Source: Porcincola sp945869225 (lineage in GTDB: Bacteria > Bacillota > Clostridia > Lachnospirales > Lachnospiraceae). From it: a stretch of DNA of 64,000 nucleotides. Shown here piece after piece: positions 32,708-42,371 of the stretch. The stretch lies in NCBI RefSeq assembly GCF_052118625.1, contig NZ_JBQKGW010000002.1, positions 1 to 64,000 on the forward strand. The letters run 5' to 3'. How positions within the stretch are numbered: the stretch's first letter is position 1; each line of letters opens with the position of its first letter. Made by a program: the position numbers and the translations under genes. The notes beneath the pieces were generated by a model. The model did not search any database, had not been told where the DNA came from, and saw only the letters and a list, made by a program, of their open reading frames with translations.

Positions 32708-34102
32708 TCACCGATTCTTGTCGATGAGGTCCGACACGTTGAAGAATGACGAAAAATTGTCAGGCGCATTCTTCAGCGAGTAACCATCGACAAAGCGTCT
32801 GGTCATTCTCATATAGCCATCCCCGATTTCCTTGTAGTCTGTGTCTCCCCACAGGCCGCAGAGATAAACCAGTCCGTTCTTAAGCAGGTAACTGAGGCTG
32901 TCCCCAGGGTAGGAGACTTCCGCCCCATACGGAAAAAACAGGATGTCTGCCTTCCCGGTCAGCGGCGCGACTTTGCTCTCCCAGCTGTCGATCTCCTGTC
33001 TGAACTGGTCCGTTGTCATGGACGCGTCATTCATGTAAGAATGGGACCAGCCAGCGGACGCGATGCTCCATCCCTCATCTGTAAGCGTCTTCGCGATCTC
33101 CGCGATCTTCTTCTGGCCATCCGTGTAGGAAGCCGCGCTGTTTCCGGAAGAAGAACCCGCCTGATCTCCATTTTCAGATTCTGAGGATGCCCCTGTACTT
33201 GCTGTGTCCGGAAGCTGATAGCCGAACACACCGTTTTTACCGGAAACCGAGACGATTCCACGCGCCCCGCGGAACGAAAAGTCCGGATGTTCTGCAATAA
33301 AGGAGTCCAGAATCGGAACCAGATCATAATCTCCGGACAGATCGTGCCCGTCTTCATCTGTATACTGTGCCTTGACCGCTCCGTCCTCTACTGTCAGTGC
33401 GGTCGCAATCCCGTCCCCGTTTTTCACAGAGGAGTAGTCCACGTTGTCCTGGGAAAGAACAATTGGTTTCTTCCCGGAAGGGAGCCTGAGCGTCTGGAGC
33501 TCCATGTCCCCCTCGGACTGCAGTTTCGCGATGCTGTGGATGTCAACCAGGATGTAGTTGTTCTCATACAGGCTCTGAAGCATCGCCTTGAACTCATCTG
33601 TCGTTACCATCGTGCTCTTGTACGTGTCTGACAGGCTGTCTCCGTCAAATGCCCTTGACGGGTCCTCAATCAGGGTCGGGAAGCACAGATGAGGAATGTC
33701 TCCATCCCAGGCCGTGAGCGCAGCGTCGCCCGCCTCATACTGCTTCCTGGCCTCTGCCACACGGCTGTCCAGCGCAAGGTTTCCGGAAAGCGTATTCAGC
33801 GTTGCGATGGCTTCCTCATAATTATATCCTGCAGCCTGGTCCGCAGCTGTCTGGAGGATCTGTGAGACATTCTGTTCCTCTGACTCCGACTGCTCCTGTG
33901 CTGCCCGCTGCTCCTTCATCTTTGGGGTTTCAACCGGCTCATTGTTCTCGTACTTGCCGTCTGTCCCGATCGCCTCGGCAATCTGGTCATTCATCTGCCT
34001 GCGGCTGCAGCCCGAAAGCCCCAGTACAGCTGCAACAAGCCCCACAGCTGCAGTGGCAGCGGCTGCTTTTCGAAAAACCGGGGAATGTGCCTTGCGCATC
34101 AT
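32708..34102 (-). CDS. Polysaccharide deacetylase-like lipoprotein
   Basis: A 464-residue exported protein with a lipoprotein signal ending VLGLSGC (Cys about residue 32). A low-complexity Glu/Gln linker and a helical segment follow to about residue 130, then a NodB-like region with HLCFPTLIEDPSRAF and KKPIVLSQDNVDY. Near the end it has GWSIASAGWSHSYMND and ADILFFPYGAEVSYPGDS, which correspond to later deacetylase motifs. Some catalytic positions look changed (for example SQDNVD where active enzymes have a Thr-Phe-Asp-Asp type motif), so activity is uncertain. The start overlaps the dapL stop by ATGA (ATGATG; either ATG is possible). Surface carbohydrate or peptidoglycan modification is the likely area. 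Confidence 0.7.
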   Translation of the reverse strand: MMRKAHSPVFRKAAAATAAVGLVAAVLGLSGCSRRQMNDQIAEAIGTDGKYENNEPVETPKMKEQRAAQEQSESEEQNVSQILQTAADQAAGYNYEEAIATLNTLSGNLALDSRVAEARKQYEAGDAALTAWDGDIPHLCFPTLIEDPSRAFDGDSLSDTYKSTMVTTDEFKAMLQSLYENNYILVDIHSIAKLQSEGDMELQTLRLPSGKKPIVLSQDNVDYSSVKNGDGIATALTVEDGAVKAQYTDEDGHDLSGDYDLVPILDSFIAEHPDFSFRGARGIVSVSGKNGVFGYQLPDTASTGASSESENGDQAGSSSGNSAASYTDGQKKIAEIAKTLTDEGWSIASAGWSHSYMNDASMTTDQFRQEIDSWESKVAPLTGKADILFFPYGAEVSYPGDSLSYLLKNGLVYLCGLWGDTDYKEIGDGYMRMTRRFVDGYSLKNAPDNFSSFFNVSDLIDKNR

Positions 34103-35316
34103 GACATCCTCTGAATCCGGCGGACCGCCTCTTTTGTATTCTCATATGTTCCGAACGCGGTCAGGCGGAAATAATGCTCTCCGCTCGGTCCGAAACCTGC
34201 CCCTGGTGTTCCAACAACATGGGCCTGCTCCAGCAGCTTGTCAAAGAACTCCCAGGATGTCATCTGTCCCGGCGTCTTCATCCAGATATATGGTGCGTCA
34301 ACGCCGCCATACACTTCATAGCCGGATTCCTTCAGTGCGTCCATGATCACCCTGCAGTTTCTCTTGTAGTATCCGACCTGCTCCTTCAGCTCCTTCTTTC
34401 CCTCCTCGGAGTAAACCGCCATCGCCGCCTTCTGGACGATGTAAGGTGCCCCGTTGAACTTGGTCCCATGTCTTCTCGCCCACAGGGAATGAAGCTTCAC
34501 CCCGCCGCGTTCCAGATCCTTCGGCACTACAGTAAAGCCCAGACGCGTGCCTGTGAAACCTGCATTCTTCGAAAATGAGCGGATCTCGATCGCGCAGCTG
34601 CGGGCGCCTTCACATTCATAGATCGAGTGCGGGACATCCGGGGCAGAGATGTAAGCCTCATATGCAGCATCGTATATGATCACGGCGCCGATCCTGTTTG
34701 CATAATCAACCCACTCACTCAAACGCTCCTTTGTGATGGAAGCTCCTGTCGGATTGTTCGGATAGCAGAGATAAATGATATCCGGTTCCTGCTTCGGAAG
34801 CTCCGGCGTGAAATTGTTTTCCGCCACGCATGGCATATAGATCACATCACTCCAGCGCTCCGTCTTCGGATCATAGGTTCCGCAGCGGCCTGCCATGACG
34901 TTTGAGTCCACGTAGACCGGATAAACCGGGTCGCAGACCGCAATCCGGCTGTCCCGTGAAAAGATTTCCTGAATATTCCCCGAATCGCTCTTTGCGCCAT
35001 CGGAGATAAAAATCTCGTCCGGGCTGATGCTGCAGCCTCTGTCTTCATAGTCGTTTTTTGCGATTGTCTCGCGCAGCCAGCTGTATCCAAGATCAGGGGA
35101 ATACCCGTGGAAAGTTTCCGCGCGGGACATATCGTCCACCGCAGCGTGCAGTGCCTTGATGATCGCAGGTACAAGTGGCTGCGTCACATCGCCGATCCCG
35201 AGACTGATCACATCCGCCTCAGGATGAGCCTCCTTGAATGCCCTGGACTTTTTTCCGATTGTGGAAAACAAATAGCTTCCGGGAAGCTTCAGATAATCCT
35301 CATTGACTCTGTACAT
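34099..35316 (-). CDS. dapL: LL-diaminopimelate aminotransferase
   Basis: A PLP enzyme that makes LL-diaminopimelate directly from tetrahydrodipicolinate, for lysine and cell-wall synthesis. At 405 residues it has normal length. MYRVNEDYLKLPGSYLF and ISLGIGDVTQPL are hallmark starts; YLCYPNNPTG binds the cofactor and SFSKNAGFTGTR contains the PLP lysine. GAGGAG lies 5 nt before ATG 35316; the in-frame ATG at 35373 has no site. dapF lies 76 nt upstream, so both late steps to meso-diaminopimelate are encoded together. Confidence 0.95.
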   Translation of the reverse strand: MYRVNEDYLKLPGSYLFSTIGKKSRAFKEAHPEADVISLGIGDVTQPLVPAIIKALHAAVDDMSRAETFHGYSPDLGYSWLRETIAKNDYEDRGCSISPDEIFISDGAKSDSGNIQEIFSRDSRIAVCDPVYPVYVDSNVMAGRCGTYDPKTERWSDVIYMPCVAENNFTPELPKQEPDIIYLCYPNNPTGASITKERLSEWVDYANRIGAVIIYDAAYEAYISAPDVPHSIYECEGARSCAIEIRSFSKNAGFTGTRLGFTVVPKDLERGGVKLHSLWARRHGTKFNGAPYIVQKAAMAVYSEEGKKELKEQVGYYKRNCRVIMDALKESGYEVYGGVDAPYIWMKTPGQMTSWEFFDKLLEQAHVVGTPGAGFGPSGEHYFRLTAFGTYENTKEAVRRIQRMS

Positions 35317-35392
35317 AGTTCTCCTCTCTGACAGCTCTTCTCTGCCTGATCTACTGTCTTCGCCCTGAAACACCGCCCTTCTCAGGCCGGTT

Positions 35393-36277
35393 TTATTTAA
35401 TCACCTGCAGGCGAATCTCTCCCTCAAAAACCGTGACAGCCGGTCCGGTCATGAAGACGGTGTTTTTCTCCTCGTCCCACTCGACCAGAAGATCTCCGCC
35501 CCGAAGATGAATCTTCACCTTCCTGTCTGTCCATCCATTCAGAATACAGGCCACCCCGACGGCGCACGCACCTGTTCCGCACGCCCAGGTTTCGCCGCTC
35601 CCCCGTTCCCAGACACGCATCCGGACATTCTCCCTGTCCTCAACCTGGATGAATTCCGTGTTCACTCCCTCCGGAAATACCGGGTGATGCTCAAAATGAG
35701 GCCCGATCGCCGGAAGATCCAGCTCATACGGATCCCGGACCCTCGTGATACAATGCGGATTCCCCATCGAGACGCAGGTTACAGGCCAGCTCTGTCCATT
35801 CACATTCAGAGGTGCATCCAGAATGACCCTTCCGTAAGGCTTTTTCTCAGTAACCAGGCTTTCACCGGCTTCTCCCAGACGGACCGGAATCTTCTCCGGC
35901 TCCAGCACCGGGCTTCCCATATCGACGCGCACAGTCTCGACCTTCCCATCCTTCACGTGAAGATCGAGCGTCTTGACCCCGGAAAGTGTCTCGACGGTCA
36001 TCCGTTCCTTTCGAACCATTCCATGGTCATAAACATACTTTGCCACGCACCGGATCCCGTTTCCGCACATCTTCCCTCTGGATCCGTCAGCGTTGTACAT
36101 ATCCATGAAACAATCCGCCGTGAGGGAAGGTCTGATGATGATCAGTCCATCCGACCCGACTCCGAAATGACGGTCAGAAATGATAACCGCCGCCTTCTCC
36201 GGATCCTGCACGTTCTCCTCAAACCCATTCACATAAACGTAGTCATTGCCGCAGCCATGCATCTTGGTAAATTTCAT
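35393..36277 (-). CDS. dapF: Diaminopimelate epimerase
   Basis: A cofactor-free racemase that converts LL- to meso-diaminopimelate. The 294-residue protein begins MKFTKMHGCGNDYVYVNG. The two catalytic cysteines lie in SRGKMCGNGIRCVAKY (about residue 75) and in TWACGTGACAVG (about 230). GGGAG lies 11 nt before ATG 36277, and the family start agrees; an in-frame ATG at 36340 is rejected. It is co-directional with dapL. Confidence 0.96.
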   Translation of the reverse strand: MKFTKMHGCGNDYVYVNGFEENVQDPEKAAVIISDRHFGVGSDGLIIIRPSLTADCFMDMYNADGSRGKMCGNGIRCVAKYVYDHGMVRKERMTVETLSGVKTLDLHVKDGKVETVRVDMGSPVLEPEKIPVRLGEAGESLVTEKKPYGRVILDAPLNVNGQSWPVTCVSMGNPHCITRVRDPYELDLPAIGPHFEHHPVFPEGVNTEFIQVEDRENVRMRVWERGSGETWACGTGACAVGVACILNGWTDRKVKIHLRGGDLLVEWDEEKNTVFMTGPAVTVFEGEIRLQVIK

Positions 36278-36436
36278 GTGAGGCTGTCTCCCTTCTGTCA
36301 AAACCCTTCCTGGTGGTTGACTATGCCCTTCAGCATACACGATTCCGAAGTCCGCGGCAACCGCTTCCGGCGGCGTCCCTTCAGATGCGCAGTCAGCGTT
36401 GTCACTGCTTTCCAGGTGGCAGGCCTGGTCCGCTTT

Positions 36437-37207
36437 TCATCTGCCCTGCCTGCTAAGCTTACGGCCGGATTCCCGAAATACAAGCAGCATCCGGCTGCTG
36501 TCCGGCGCAAGCGGCCGCTCCGAATAACCGTCGAAGGCAGCCTGAAAAATCAGCCCGGCCTCCTCCGCCAGTCTCTTCACAGTATCCATCGGGTAGGCCC
36601 TCTCAATATGAGTCTCGGATGCCCTCTGGTAAAGGCCGTTCTCAAGACGTGCAAATATCGTCAGGTCATATTCATTTTCACGGCGTTCGGGATGGTAATC
36701 GTTCTCCCAGACCAGCGCGCATTCCTCTCTCACATCCGCAAAGACATTCTGCGCAAGCTCATGTTCATAATAGGATGCTGTGTTCATATCAAACACAAAG
36801 ATACCGCCCGGGTCCAGATAATTCTCCACCAGCCTGAAAACCTTCAGCAGGTCCTCCTCCGACTCCAGGTAGTTCAGGCAGTCACAGCACGAACAGACTG
36901 CCCTGACCGTCCCATACAGTTCAAAGACCCTCATGTCCTGCTGCAGATACAGGATGTTTCCTCCTGCCTGTTCATGTTCCATTGCCACCTGGAGCATGTC
37001 CTCAGAGTCGTCAACACCGATCATGTCATATCCTCTGTCCCTCAGGCGCCGGGTCATCTGGCCCGTCCCGCAGCCCAGGTCGAGGACAAGGCCATCGTCA
37101 ATTCCATAGCCGGAAAGAATCCGGCAAAGCTGCCGGGCCCAGCTGTCATACGGGACATTGTCCATGAATTTGTCGTAAACCTGCGCAAAGCTTTCATACA
37201 TCGCCAT
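36437..37207 (-). CDS. Class I SAM-dependent methyltransferase
   Basis: A 256-residue soluble protein beginning YESFAQVYDKFMDNVPYDSWA. Motif I is VLDLGCGTGQMTRRL (about 40-55), followed by MIGVDDSEDMLQVA (about 60-75) and GIFVFDMNTASYY. It belongs to the small-molecule type methyltransferase group; the substrate is unknown. Its start lies 2 nt from the stop of the PF06695 protein, so they are probably co-translated. Function cannot be named further from context. Confidence 0.85.
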   Translation of the reverse strand: MAMYESFAQVYDKFMDNVPYDSWARQLCRILSGYGIDDGLVLDLGCGTGQMTRRLRDRGYDMIGVDDSEDMLQVAMEHEQAGGNILYLQQDMRVFELYGTVRAVCSCCDCLNYLESEEDLLKVFRLVENYLDPGGIFVFDMNTASYYEHELAQNVFADVREECALVWENDYHPERRENEYDLTIFARLENGLYQRASETHIERAYPMDTVKRLAEEAGLIFQAAFDGYSERPLAPDSSRMLLVFRESGRKLSRQGR

Positions 37208-37209
37208 GT

Positions 37210-37710
37210 TCAGTGAATGATTCCTCCGAGCAGTCCATAGAAAATCACCGAGATGATAAATGCAGCAAGCAGGACGCCAAGCCCAATTGCCACAGAGGAT
37301 CTCTTTCTGTCCATACCAAGCAGTGCCGCGATCATACTGCCGGTCCAGGCACCTGTTCCAGGAAGCGGAATCCCGACAAAGAGCAGAAGTCCCAGAAATT
37401 CCCCTCGGCTGAGGCTTTCACTCTTCTTCATCGCGTGTGCTTCAATCTTATCGACCAGTTTGTGATGCTTCGTTCTCTTGAAAAACTGAAAAATTTTATT
37501 CAGCAGAAGCAGAATAAACGGAACCGGAAGGATGTTTCCGATGATGCAGATCGGAAGAGCTGTCAGCAGATTCACCCCGAGGAGCTTCGCCACAATCAGA
37601 CCTCCCCTGCACTCGAGAATCGGGAAAAGGGAGACAATGAAACAGACCAGCTCGGCAGGCATAATATGTCCGAGGTTATTCGCGAACCAGACGGCAACCG
37701 CGTTCGTCAT
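37210..37710 (-). CDS. PF06695 (COG2426) small membrane protein
   Basis: A 166-residue protein with four to five hydrophobic helices. The stretch LFPILECRGGLIVAKLLG with the invariant E-C/R-G-G element and the later LLLFVGIPLPGTGAWTGSMIAALLG are typical of the Sm_multidrug_ex family. Despite that name, an export role is not established for most members. A cytosolic basic loop (FFKRTKHHKLVDKIEAHAMKKSES) separates the halves. Located between hisC (26 nt) and the methyltransferase (2 nt). Confidence 0.85.
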   Translation of the reverse strand: MTNAVAVWFANNLGHIMPAELVCFIVSLFPILECRGGLIVAKLLGVNLLTALPICIIGNILPVPFILLLLNKIFQFFKRTKHHKLVDKIEAHAMKKSESLSRGEFLGLLLFVGIPLPGTGAWTGSMIAALLGMDRKRSSVAIGLGVLLAAFIISVIFYGLLGGIIH

Positions 37711-37736
37711 AGAGAAAACTCCTTTTTATGATGGGT

Positions 37737-38795
37737 TTACAGATACGATTTCAGGAAGTCAAACAGAACGTCCATCTGCTCGTCCGTCCCGATCGTGATC
37801 CGCAGATAATTGTCGATCCGCGGGCTGTCAAAATACCGGACGATGATGCCCGCCCTTCTGAGCGCCTGGAACAGATCCCTTGCCTGCGCCTTCTCATGCC
37901 GGACAAACAAAAAGTTCGTTTGTGAATCGGCAAAGGAAAAGCCAAGTGACGACAGCACTTTTTTGCTTCTCTCCCGCGTCGCAATCACCTTCCCGGCTGT
38001 CTCCCTGTACCATCCGGAATCCTCCGCGGCAGCTTTTCCTGCAGCAAGCGCGGCCTGGTTCATCGTATAGGAATTGAAGGAATACTTGCAGTCACTCAGA
38101 TATCGGATCAGTTTTGCCGATCCGATCGCAAATCCAATTCGCATGCCCGCAAGGCTTCTGCTCTTCGAAAAGGTCTGCACAACAAGCAGGTTATCGAACT
38201 CCGGAAGCAGCGACAGCGCGCTGCTTCCGTCCGGAGCGAAATCAATGTAGGCCTCATCCACAATCACAACACTGTCCGGGTTGGCCAGTAGAATGTCCCT
38301 CACCGCCCCCTTCTCCATCAGAACGCCTGTAGGCGCATTGGGGTTTGGAAAGATGATTCCGCCGTTTTCCTTCAGATAATCATTCTTGACGATCTCAAAC
38401 TCCGCATTCAGTTTCTGCTTCTGATACGGGATCCGGAACAGATCGGCCCAGACCTCATAGAAGGAGTACGTGATATCCGGAAAAAGAATGGACTTTCCGG
38501 AATTGAAGAAAGTCAGAAAGCTCATCGCCAGCACATCATCAGACCCTACCCCGACAAACACCTGATCCTGTGAGACATGATATGCATCCGCCAGCGTCTT
38601 CGTCAGAGCAGCTGCCGCCGGATCCGGATACCTCCGGAGGCTTTCCTCTGTCACACCCGAAAGCGCGGCCATCACCCTCGGTGATGGAGGGTATGGATTC
38701 TCATTCGTATTCAGCTTTACAATATGAAGATCCTTCGGCTGCTCGCCGGGTGTGTAAGGCACGACTCTTCTGACGCCATCTTCCCATGAAGCCAT
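37737..38795 (-). CDS. hisC: Histidinol-phosphate aminotransferase
   Basis: A PLP enzyme of the histidine pathway, 352 residues. It shows VKLNTNENPYPPSPRV, the cofactor-binding GVGSDDVLAM, FPNPNAPTGV and the lysine motif TFSKSRSLAGMRIGFAIG. GAGGAG lies before ATG 38795; an in-frame ATG at 38864 is rejected. It is not next to other his genes, so a broader aromatic or histidinol-phosphate substrate range cannot be excluded. The neighbour on its upstream side is another aminotransferase. Confidence 0.9.
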   Translation of the reverse strand: MASWEDGVRRVVPYTPGEQPKDLHIVKLNTNENPYPPSPRVMAALSGVTEESLRRYPDPAAAALTKTLADAYHVSQDQVFVGVGSDDVLAMSFLTFFNSGKSILFPDITYSFYEVWADLFRIPYQKQKLNAEFEIVKNDYLKENGGIIFPNPNAPTGVLMEKGAVRDILLANPDSVVIVDEAYIDFAPDGSSALSLLPEFDNLLVVQTFSKSRSLAGMRIGFAIGSAKLIRYLSDCKYSFNSYTMNQAALAAGKAAAEDSGWYRETAGKVIATRERSKKVLSSLGFSFADSQTNFLFVRHEKAQARDLFQALRRAGIIVRYFDSPRIDNYLRITIGTDEQMDVLFDFLKSYL

Positions 38796-38887
38796 CTTTC
38801 TCTCCTCTTCGTCCTTCCCAGTCTGATCTATGCCACGCATGTTTTCCTGCCATTCAGCAGGCATGCCGGATCAAATTCACCGCTCAT

Positions 38888-40081
38888 TTACGCGCGCCGG
38901 ATTGTCCGTTCCGCCAGTCTTTCAAATGCCGGCATAGACCGCTCGATCGTCTCCGGCGAGACACAGTAGGCAATCCGTACATATCCGGGTCCTTCAAATG
39001 ACCGCCCGGGCACAAACAGAAGGTGCTCTTTCTTTGCCTCCGCGACAAAGTCCCGTTCATCGTCCAGCGGGCTCTTCATCCACAGATAAAAGGCTCCCTC
39101 CGGCTTCACATAAGAATATCCATATCTGTTCAGCCCCTCGCAGAGACGCTTTCTGTTCCGGTCATAGAAATCCAGATCCACCTTCGCCTCCAGGCAGCCT
39201 GCGACTGCCAGCTGCATCAGGCTTGGAGCATTGACAAAACCGAGAACACGGTTTGCAACCGCTGCCGCTGCCTGAATCTGCTGCGCATCATCCAGCTCAT
39301 CCGGCATTACCAGATACCCGATCCGTTCCCCTGGAAGAGACAGCGATTTGCTGAACGAATAGCCCACGATCGTATTGTGATAATACTTTGTCAGAAACGG
39401 AACCTTCTTCCCGTCGTATACCAGTTCCCTGTACGGCTCATCGGAAATCAGGTAGATCGATGTACCATACTTTTTCTCCATCCGGCAGAGCAGCTCTGCA
39501 AGCTGCCGGATCTGCTCCTCCGGGTAAACCACTCCGGTCGGATTGTTCGGGTTGTTCAGAATGACAGCCTTTGTCCGCCTGCTGATCAGCTTCTCCGCAG
39601 CCTCCAGATTCAGGAGAAAATGCTCCGGTTCAGGGGGCACAGCTCTGAGCACTCCCTGATGGTTCGCCACATAGCTTCTGTATTCACCGAAAAACGGGGC
39701 AAACACCAGCACTTCATCCCCCGGGTCAAGCAGCGTCTTCAGCGTTACATTCAGCCCGCCGGCTGCTCCAACCGTCATCAGAATGCTCCGGCTGGTGAAA
39801 GCTGTGGAAAACCTTTCATTCAGGTTGTCTGCGATCTTTTCCCGGACTTCCTCGAATCCGGCATTGGGCATATAGCCGTGAAGCTTCAGCGGCGGAACTG
39901 TCTCCGTCAGGTTCCTGATCTGCGCCCCGACGCCTGCCGGAGCCGGAACATTCGGATTCCCGAGGGAAAAGTCATAGACATTCTCCGCCCCGTATTCCGC
40001 CGCCATCCGTCTGCCTTCCTCAAACATCGCCCGGATTGCGCTTGAATTCTGCACGAGTTCCTGCATTGCCTTTGCAATCAC
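38888..40081 (-). CDS. PLP-dependent aminotransferase, class I/II
   Basis: A 397-residue fold-type I aminotransferase. Visible motifs are YDFSLGNPNVPAP, HGYMPNAGFEEVRE, ILNNPNNPTGVVYP, LISDEPYRELVYDG and the PLP lysine in GYSFSKSLSLPGERIGYLV. It belongs to the aspartate/aromatic type group; the exact amino donor is not clear. The DUF2156 stop overlaps its ATG (40078-40081). Together with hisC and dapL it makes three aminotransferases within 6 kb. Confidence 0.9.
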   Translation of the reverse strand: MIAKAMQELVQNSSAIRAMFEEGRRMAAEYGAENVYDFSLGNPNVPAPAGVGAQIRNLTETVPPLKLHGYMPNAGFEEVREKIADNLNERFSTAFTSRSILMTVGAAGGLNVTLKTLLDPGDEVLVFAPFFGEYRSYVANHQGVLRAVPPEPEHFLLNLEAAEKLISRRTKAVILNNPNNPTGVVYPEEQIRQLAELLCRMEKKYGTSIYLISDEPYRELVYDGKKVPFLTKYYHNTIVGYSFSKSLSLPGERIGYLVMPDELDDAQQIQAAAAVANRVLGFVNAPSLMQLAVAGCLEAKVDLDFYDRNRKRLCEGLNRYGYSYVKPEGAFYLWMKSPLDDERDFVAEAKKEHLLFVPGRSFEGPGYVRIAYCVSPETIERSMPAFERLAERTIRRA

Positions 40082-40980
40082 TGGAGCGTCACCTCTCCTT
40101 TTTCAACCATCATCACCGGATGATAGCTTTCCTTTGCCTCCCGGAGTCCCTCATCTCCGGTATCATCTTCCCGGTTTACATACGGAATCCCGTCCATCGC
40201 GTGCTCGACAAACTGCTGATTGATCACGGTGTAGGCGCCCTCGACATCGGTCAGCGCTTTCTCGATATGGACCACAAAGGTATCGTCATTCACCTTTTCC
40301 CCGATCGTGTAAGCCACGACCTGACCGTTCACCCGAAGGAGACCGCCGGTCAGATGAAGTTCCTTCAGGAGCCGGAGCGAGTTCAGCGCCACGCACATCT
40401 CGATCCGTTTTTCGTAAAGCTCATCACAATCATTCAGCACCCGCCACTTCAGTCCCATCTGGAAGCATTCTTCCACATTGTCATCCGTGATCGGCTCGAA
40501 AGACCAGTCCGGGTAATCCCGCAGGAATTTGTTAATATGATTTTTCTTTCCGTGATATTTTCTTCCGGACAGATTCTTCAGCTTCTCCGTCTCATAAACA
40601 TAGTCCCAGTAATTCCGGGTCGGCTCAAAATGAAACTTTCCCGGACAGGCCGTCTCAATCAGATCAAACTGTTCCTTCGTCACATACCGGATTCGAAACG
40701 GTGCTCCTTCCTCGCTGGCAAGGCCGGTCATTGCGTCCAGTGCCGCGGGGAGCTTTTCCGGCTCTCCCATCGGGAAACGGAAAAAGGGCTTCGGTGTCTT
40801 CGACTTCAGAATCAGTACACCATCTGAAATCTGGTACTCCATCGGCTCAAGATGCTTCCACAGATAGAGGTTTGAAAAACAGTCATCGCATGAACGGGAA
40901 TTCAACCTTCTGTAGAACGGGAGTAAGAGCTCCTGGTCCGCAAGTGTGATCTCTTTGAATCGCGACGTTGGTAAATCCAT
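40078..40980 (-). CDS. DUF2156 (phosphatidylglycerol lysyltransferase-like) protein
   Basis: A soluble 300-residue protein with the paired acetyltransferase-like fold of PF09924. Marks are the N-terminal CDDCFSNLYLWKHLEP, the central KNLSGRKYHGKKNHINKFLRDYP and the C-terminal YVNREDDTGDEGLREAKESYHP. In the MprF enzyme a related domain moves lysine to phosphatidylglycerol, but stand-alone DUF2156 proteins lack the membrane part and their role is unknown. The gene overlaps the next aminotransferase by ATGA and lies 18 nt after glmM. Confidence 0.85.
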   Translation of the reverse strand: MDLPTSRFKEITLADQELLLPFYRRLNSRSCDDCFSNLYLWKHLEPMEYQISDGVLILKSKTPKPFFRFPMGEPEKLPAALDAMTGLASEEGAPFRIRYVTKEQFDLIETACPGKFHFEPTRNYWDYVYETEKLKNLSGRKYHGKKNHINKFLRDYPDWSFEPITDDNVEECFQMGLKWRVLNDCDELYEKRIEMCVALNSLRLLKELHLTGGLLRVNGQVVAYTIGEKVNDDTFVVHIEKALTDVEGAYTVINQQFVEHAMDGIPYVNREDDTGDEGLREAKESYHPVMMVEKGEVTLQ

Positions 40981-40998
40981 ACAATCCTTTCCGGCTTA

Positions 40999-42354
40999 TC
41001 AGCCTGCTACAAGGCCTTCGCTGCGCATCACGGCTGCCACGTCATAGACATACTTTGCGCAGAGGTCATCCGACTCAGCCTCCACCATCACGCGGACGAC
41101 CGGCTCCGTTCCGGAGGGACGCACGAGGATGCGGCCGTCCGATCCAAGCTCCTCTTCAGCCTTTTCGATCGCGGCCTTCACTTTTTCGTTTTCCATCACA
41201 GCCTTCTTGTCGGCTACGCGTACATTCTTCAGCATCTGCGGATAGATGCGGCATTCTGCCTGCAGGTCCCCGAGCGTCCGCTTGGAGGCAATCATCGTCT
41301 CCATCACCATCAGAGAAGTCAGAATTCCGTCCCCTGTCGTCGCATGCTTGCTGAAGATAATGTGCCCGGACTGCTCGCCCCCGAGGCTGTACCCATTTGC
41401 CGACATATTCTCATAGACATACTTGTCACCGACCTGGGTCTGCTCGTAGCGCATGCCCTCACGCTCCAGCGCCTTGTACAGACCGATGTTCGACATTACG
41501 GTTGTGACAACGGTGTTGTCCTTCAGCTGTCCGTGTTCTTTCATATATTTGCCGCATACATACATGATCAGATCGCCGTTGACCTCCCGGCCTGCTTCAT
41601 CGACCGCGATGCAGCGGTCTGCATCCCCATCGTAGGCGAACCCGACATCCAGGTTGTTTTCCTTCACAAATTCCTGAAGCGCATGGATATGGGTGCTTCC
41701 GCAGTCTGCATTGATGTTCGTGCCATCCGGATGGTTGTTGATGACATAGGTCTTTGCTCCGAGTGCGTCAAACACGCTCTTTGCAATCGAGCTGGAACTG
41801 CCGTTGGAGCAGTCGATTCCGATTCGGTAGTTTTTGAAAGAGCGGGTCGCAAGAGAGATCAGATAGCCGATGTAGCGGTTTCTGCCGGCCACATAATCCT
41901 GCGTGCGGCCGATCCGATCGCGTACAGCAAGCGGAATTTCCCCGCTCCTGCCATCGATGTAAGCCTCAATCTTTTCCTCGATAGAAGCATCGATCTTCTG
42001 CCCGGTTCCGGATATAATCTTGATCCCATTGTCATAATATGGATTGTGGCTGGCTGAAATCATGATCCCGCAGTCAAAGTCATCCAGACGGACGCAGAAG
42101 GCAACGGAAGGAGTCGTTGTCACATGGAGCAGGTAAGCATCTGCCCCGGAGGCTACAAGCCCCGCGCTCAGCGCGTCCTCGAACATATAACTGGATCTTC
42201 TGGTATCCTTTCCGATGACAATCTTTGCCTTGCCATCCTCATGCTGCTGTCCATAGTACCAGCCCAGGAAACGTCCGACCTGAAATGCATGCTGGACATT
42301 CAGCGTCACATTCGCCTCCCCGCGAAATCCATCCGTTCCGAAGTACTTCCCCAT
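40999..42354 (-). CDS. glmM: Phosphoglucosamine mutase
   Basis: Interconverts glucosamine-6-phosphate and glucosamine-1-phosphate for UDP-GlcNAc and peptidoglycan. The 451-residue enzyme begins MGKYFGTDGFRGEANVTL. The phosphorylated serine is in MISASHNPYYDNGIK (about S102), the metal loop is YDGDADRC (about 240), the sugar loop GGEQSGHII and the phosphate loop RPSGTEPVVRVM. All are intact and the length is normal. It follows prfA by 17 nt, in a block with prmC and prfA. Confidence 0.96.
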   Translation of the reverse strand: MGKYFGTDGFRGEANVTLNVQHAFQVGRFLGWYYGQQHEDGKAKIVIGKDTRRSSYMFEDALSAGLVASGADAYLLHVTTTPSVAFCVRLDDFDCGIMISASHNPYYDNGIKIISGTGQKIDASIEEKIEAYIDGRSGEIPLAVRDRIGRTQDYVAGRNRYIGYLISLATRSFKNYRIGIDCSNGSSSSIAKSVFDALGAKTYVINNHPDGTNINADCGSTHIHALQEFVKENNLDVGFAYDGDADRCIAVDEAGREVNGDLIMYVCGKYMKEHGQLKDNTVVTTVMSNIGLYKALEREGMRYEQTQVGDKYVYENMSANGYSLGGEQSGHIIFSKHATTGDGILTSLMVMETMIASKRTLGDLQAECRIYPQMLKNVRVADKKAVMENEKVKAAIEKAEEELGSDGRILVRPSGTEPVVRVMVEAESDDLCAKYVYDVAAVMRSEGLVAG

Positions 42355-42371
42355 ATCAAACTTCCTCCTCT

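Noticed and set aside
35507..37216. 569-codon plus-strand frame opposite dapF and the methyltransferase gene
   Set aside because: Spans two well-supported minus-strand genes and their spacer. No start signal or domain.
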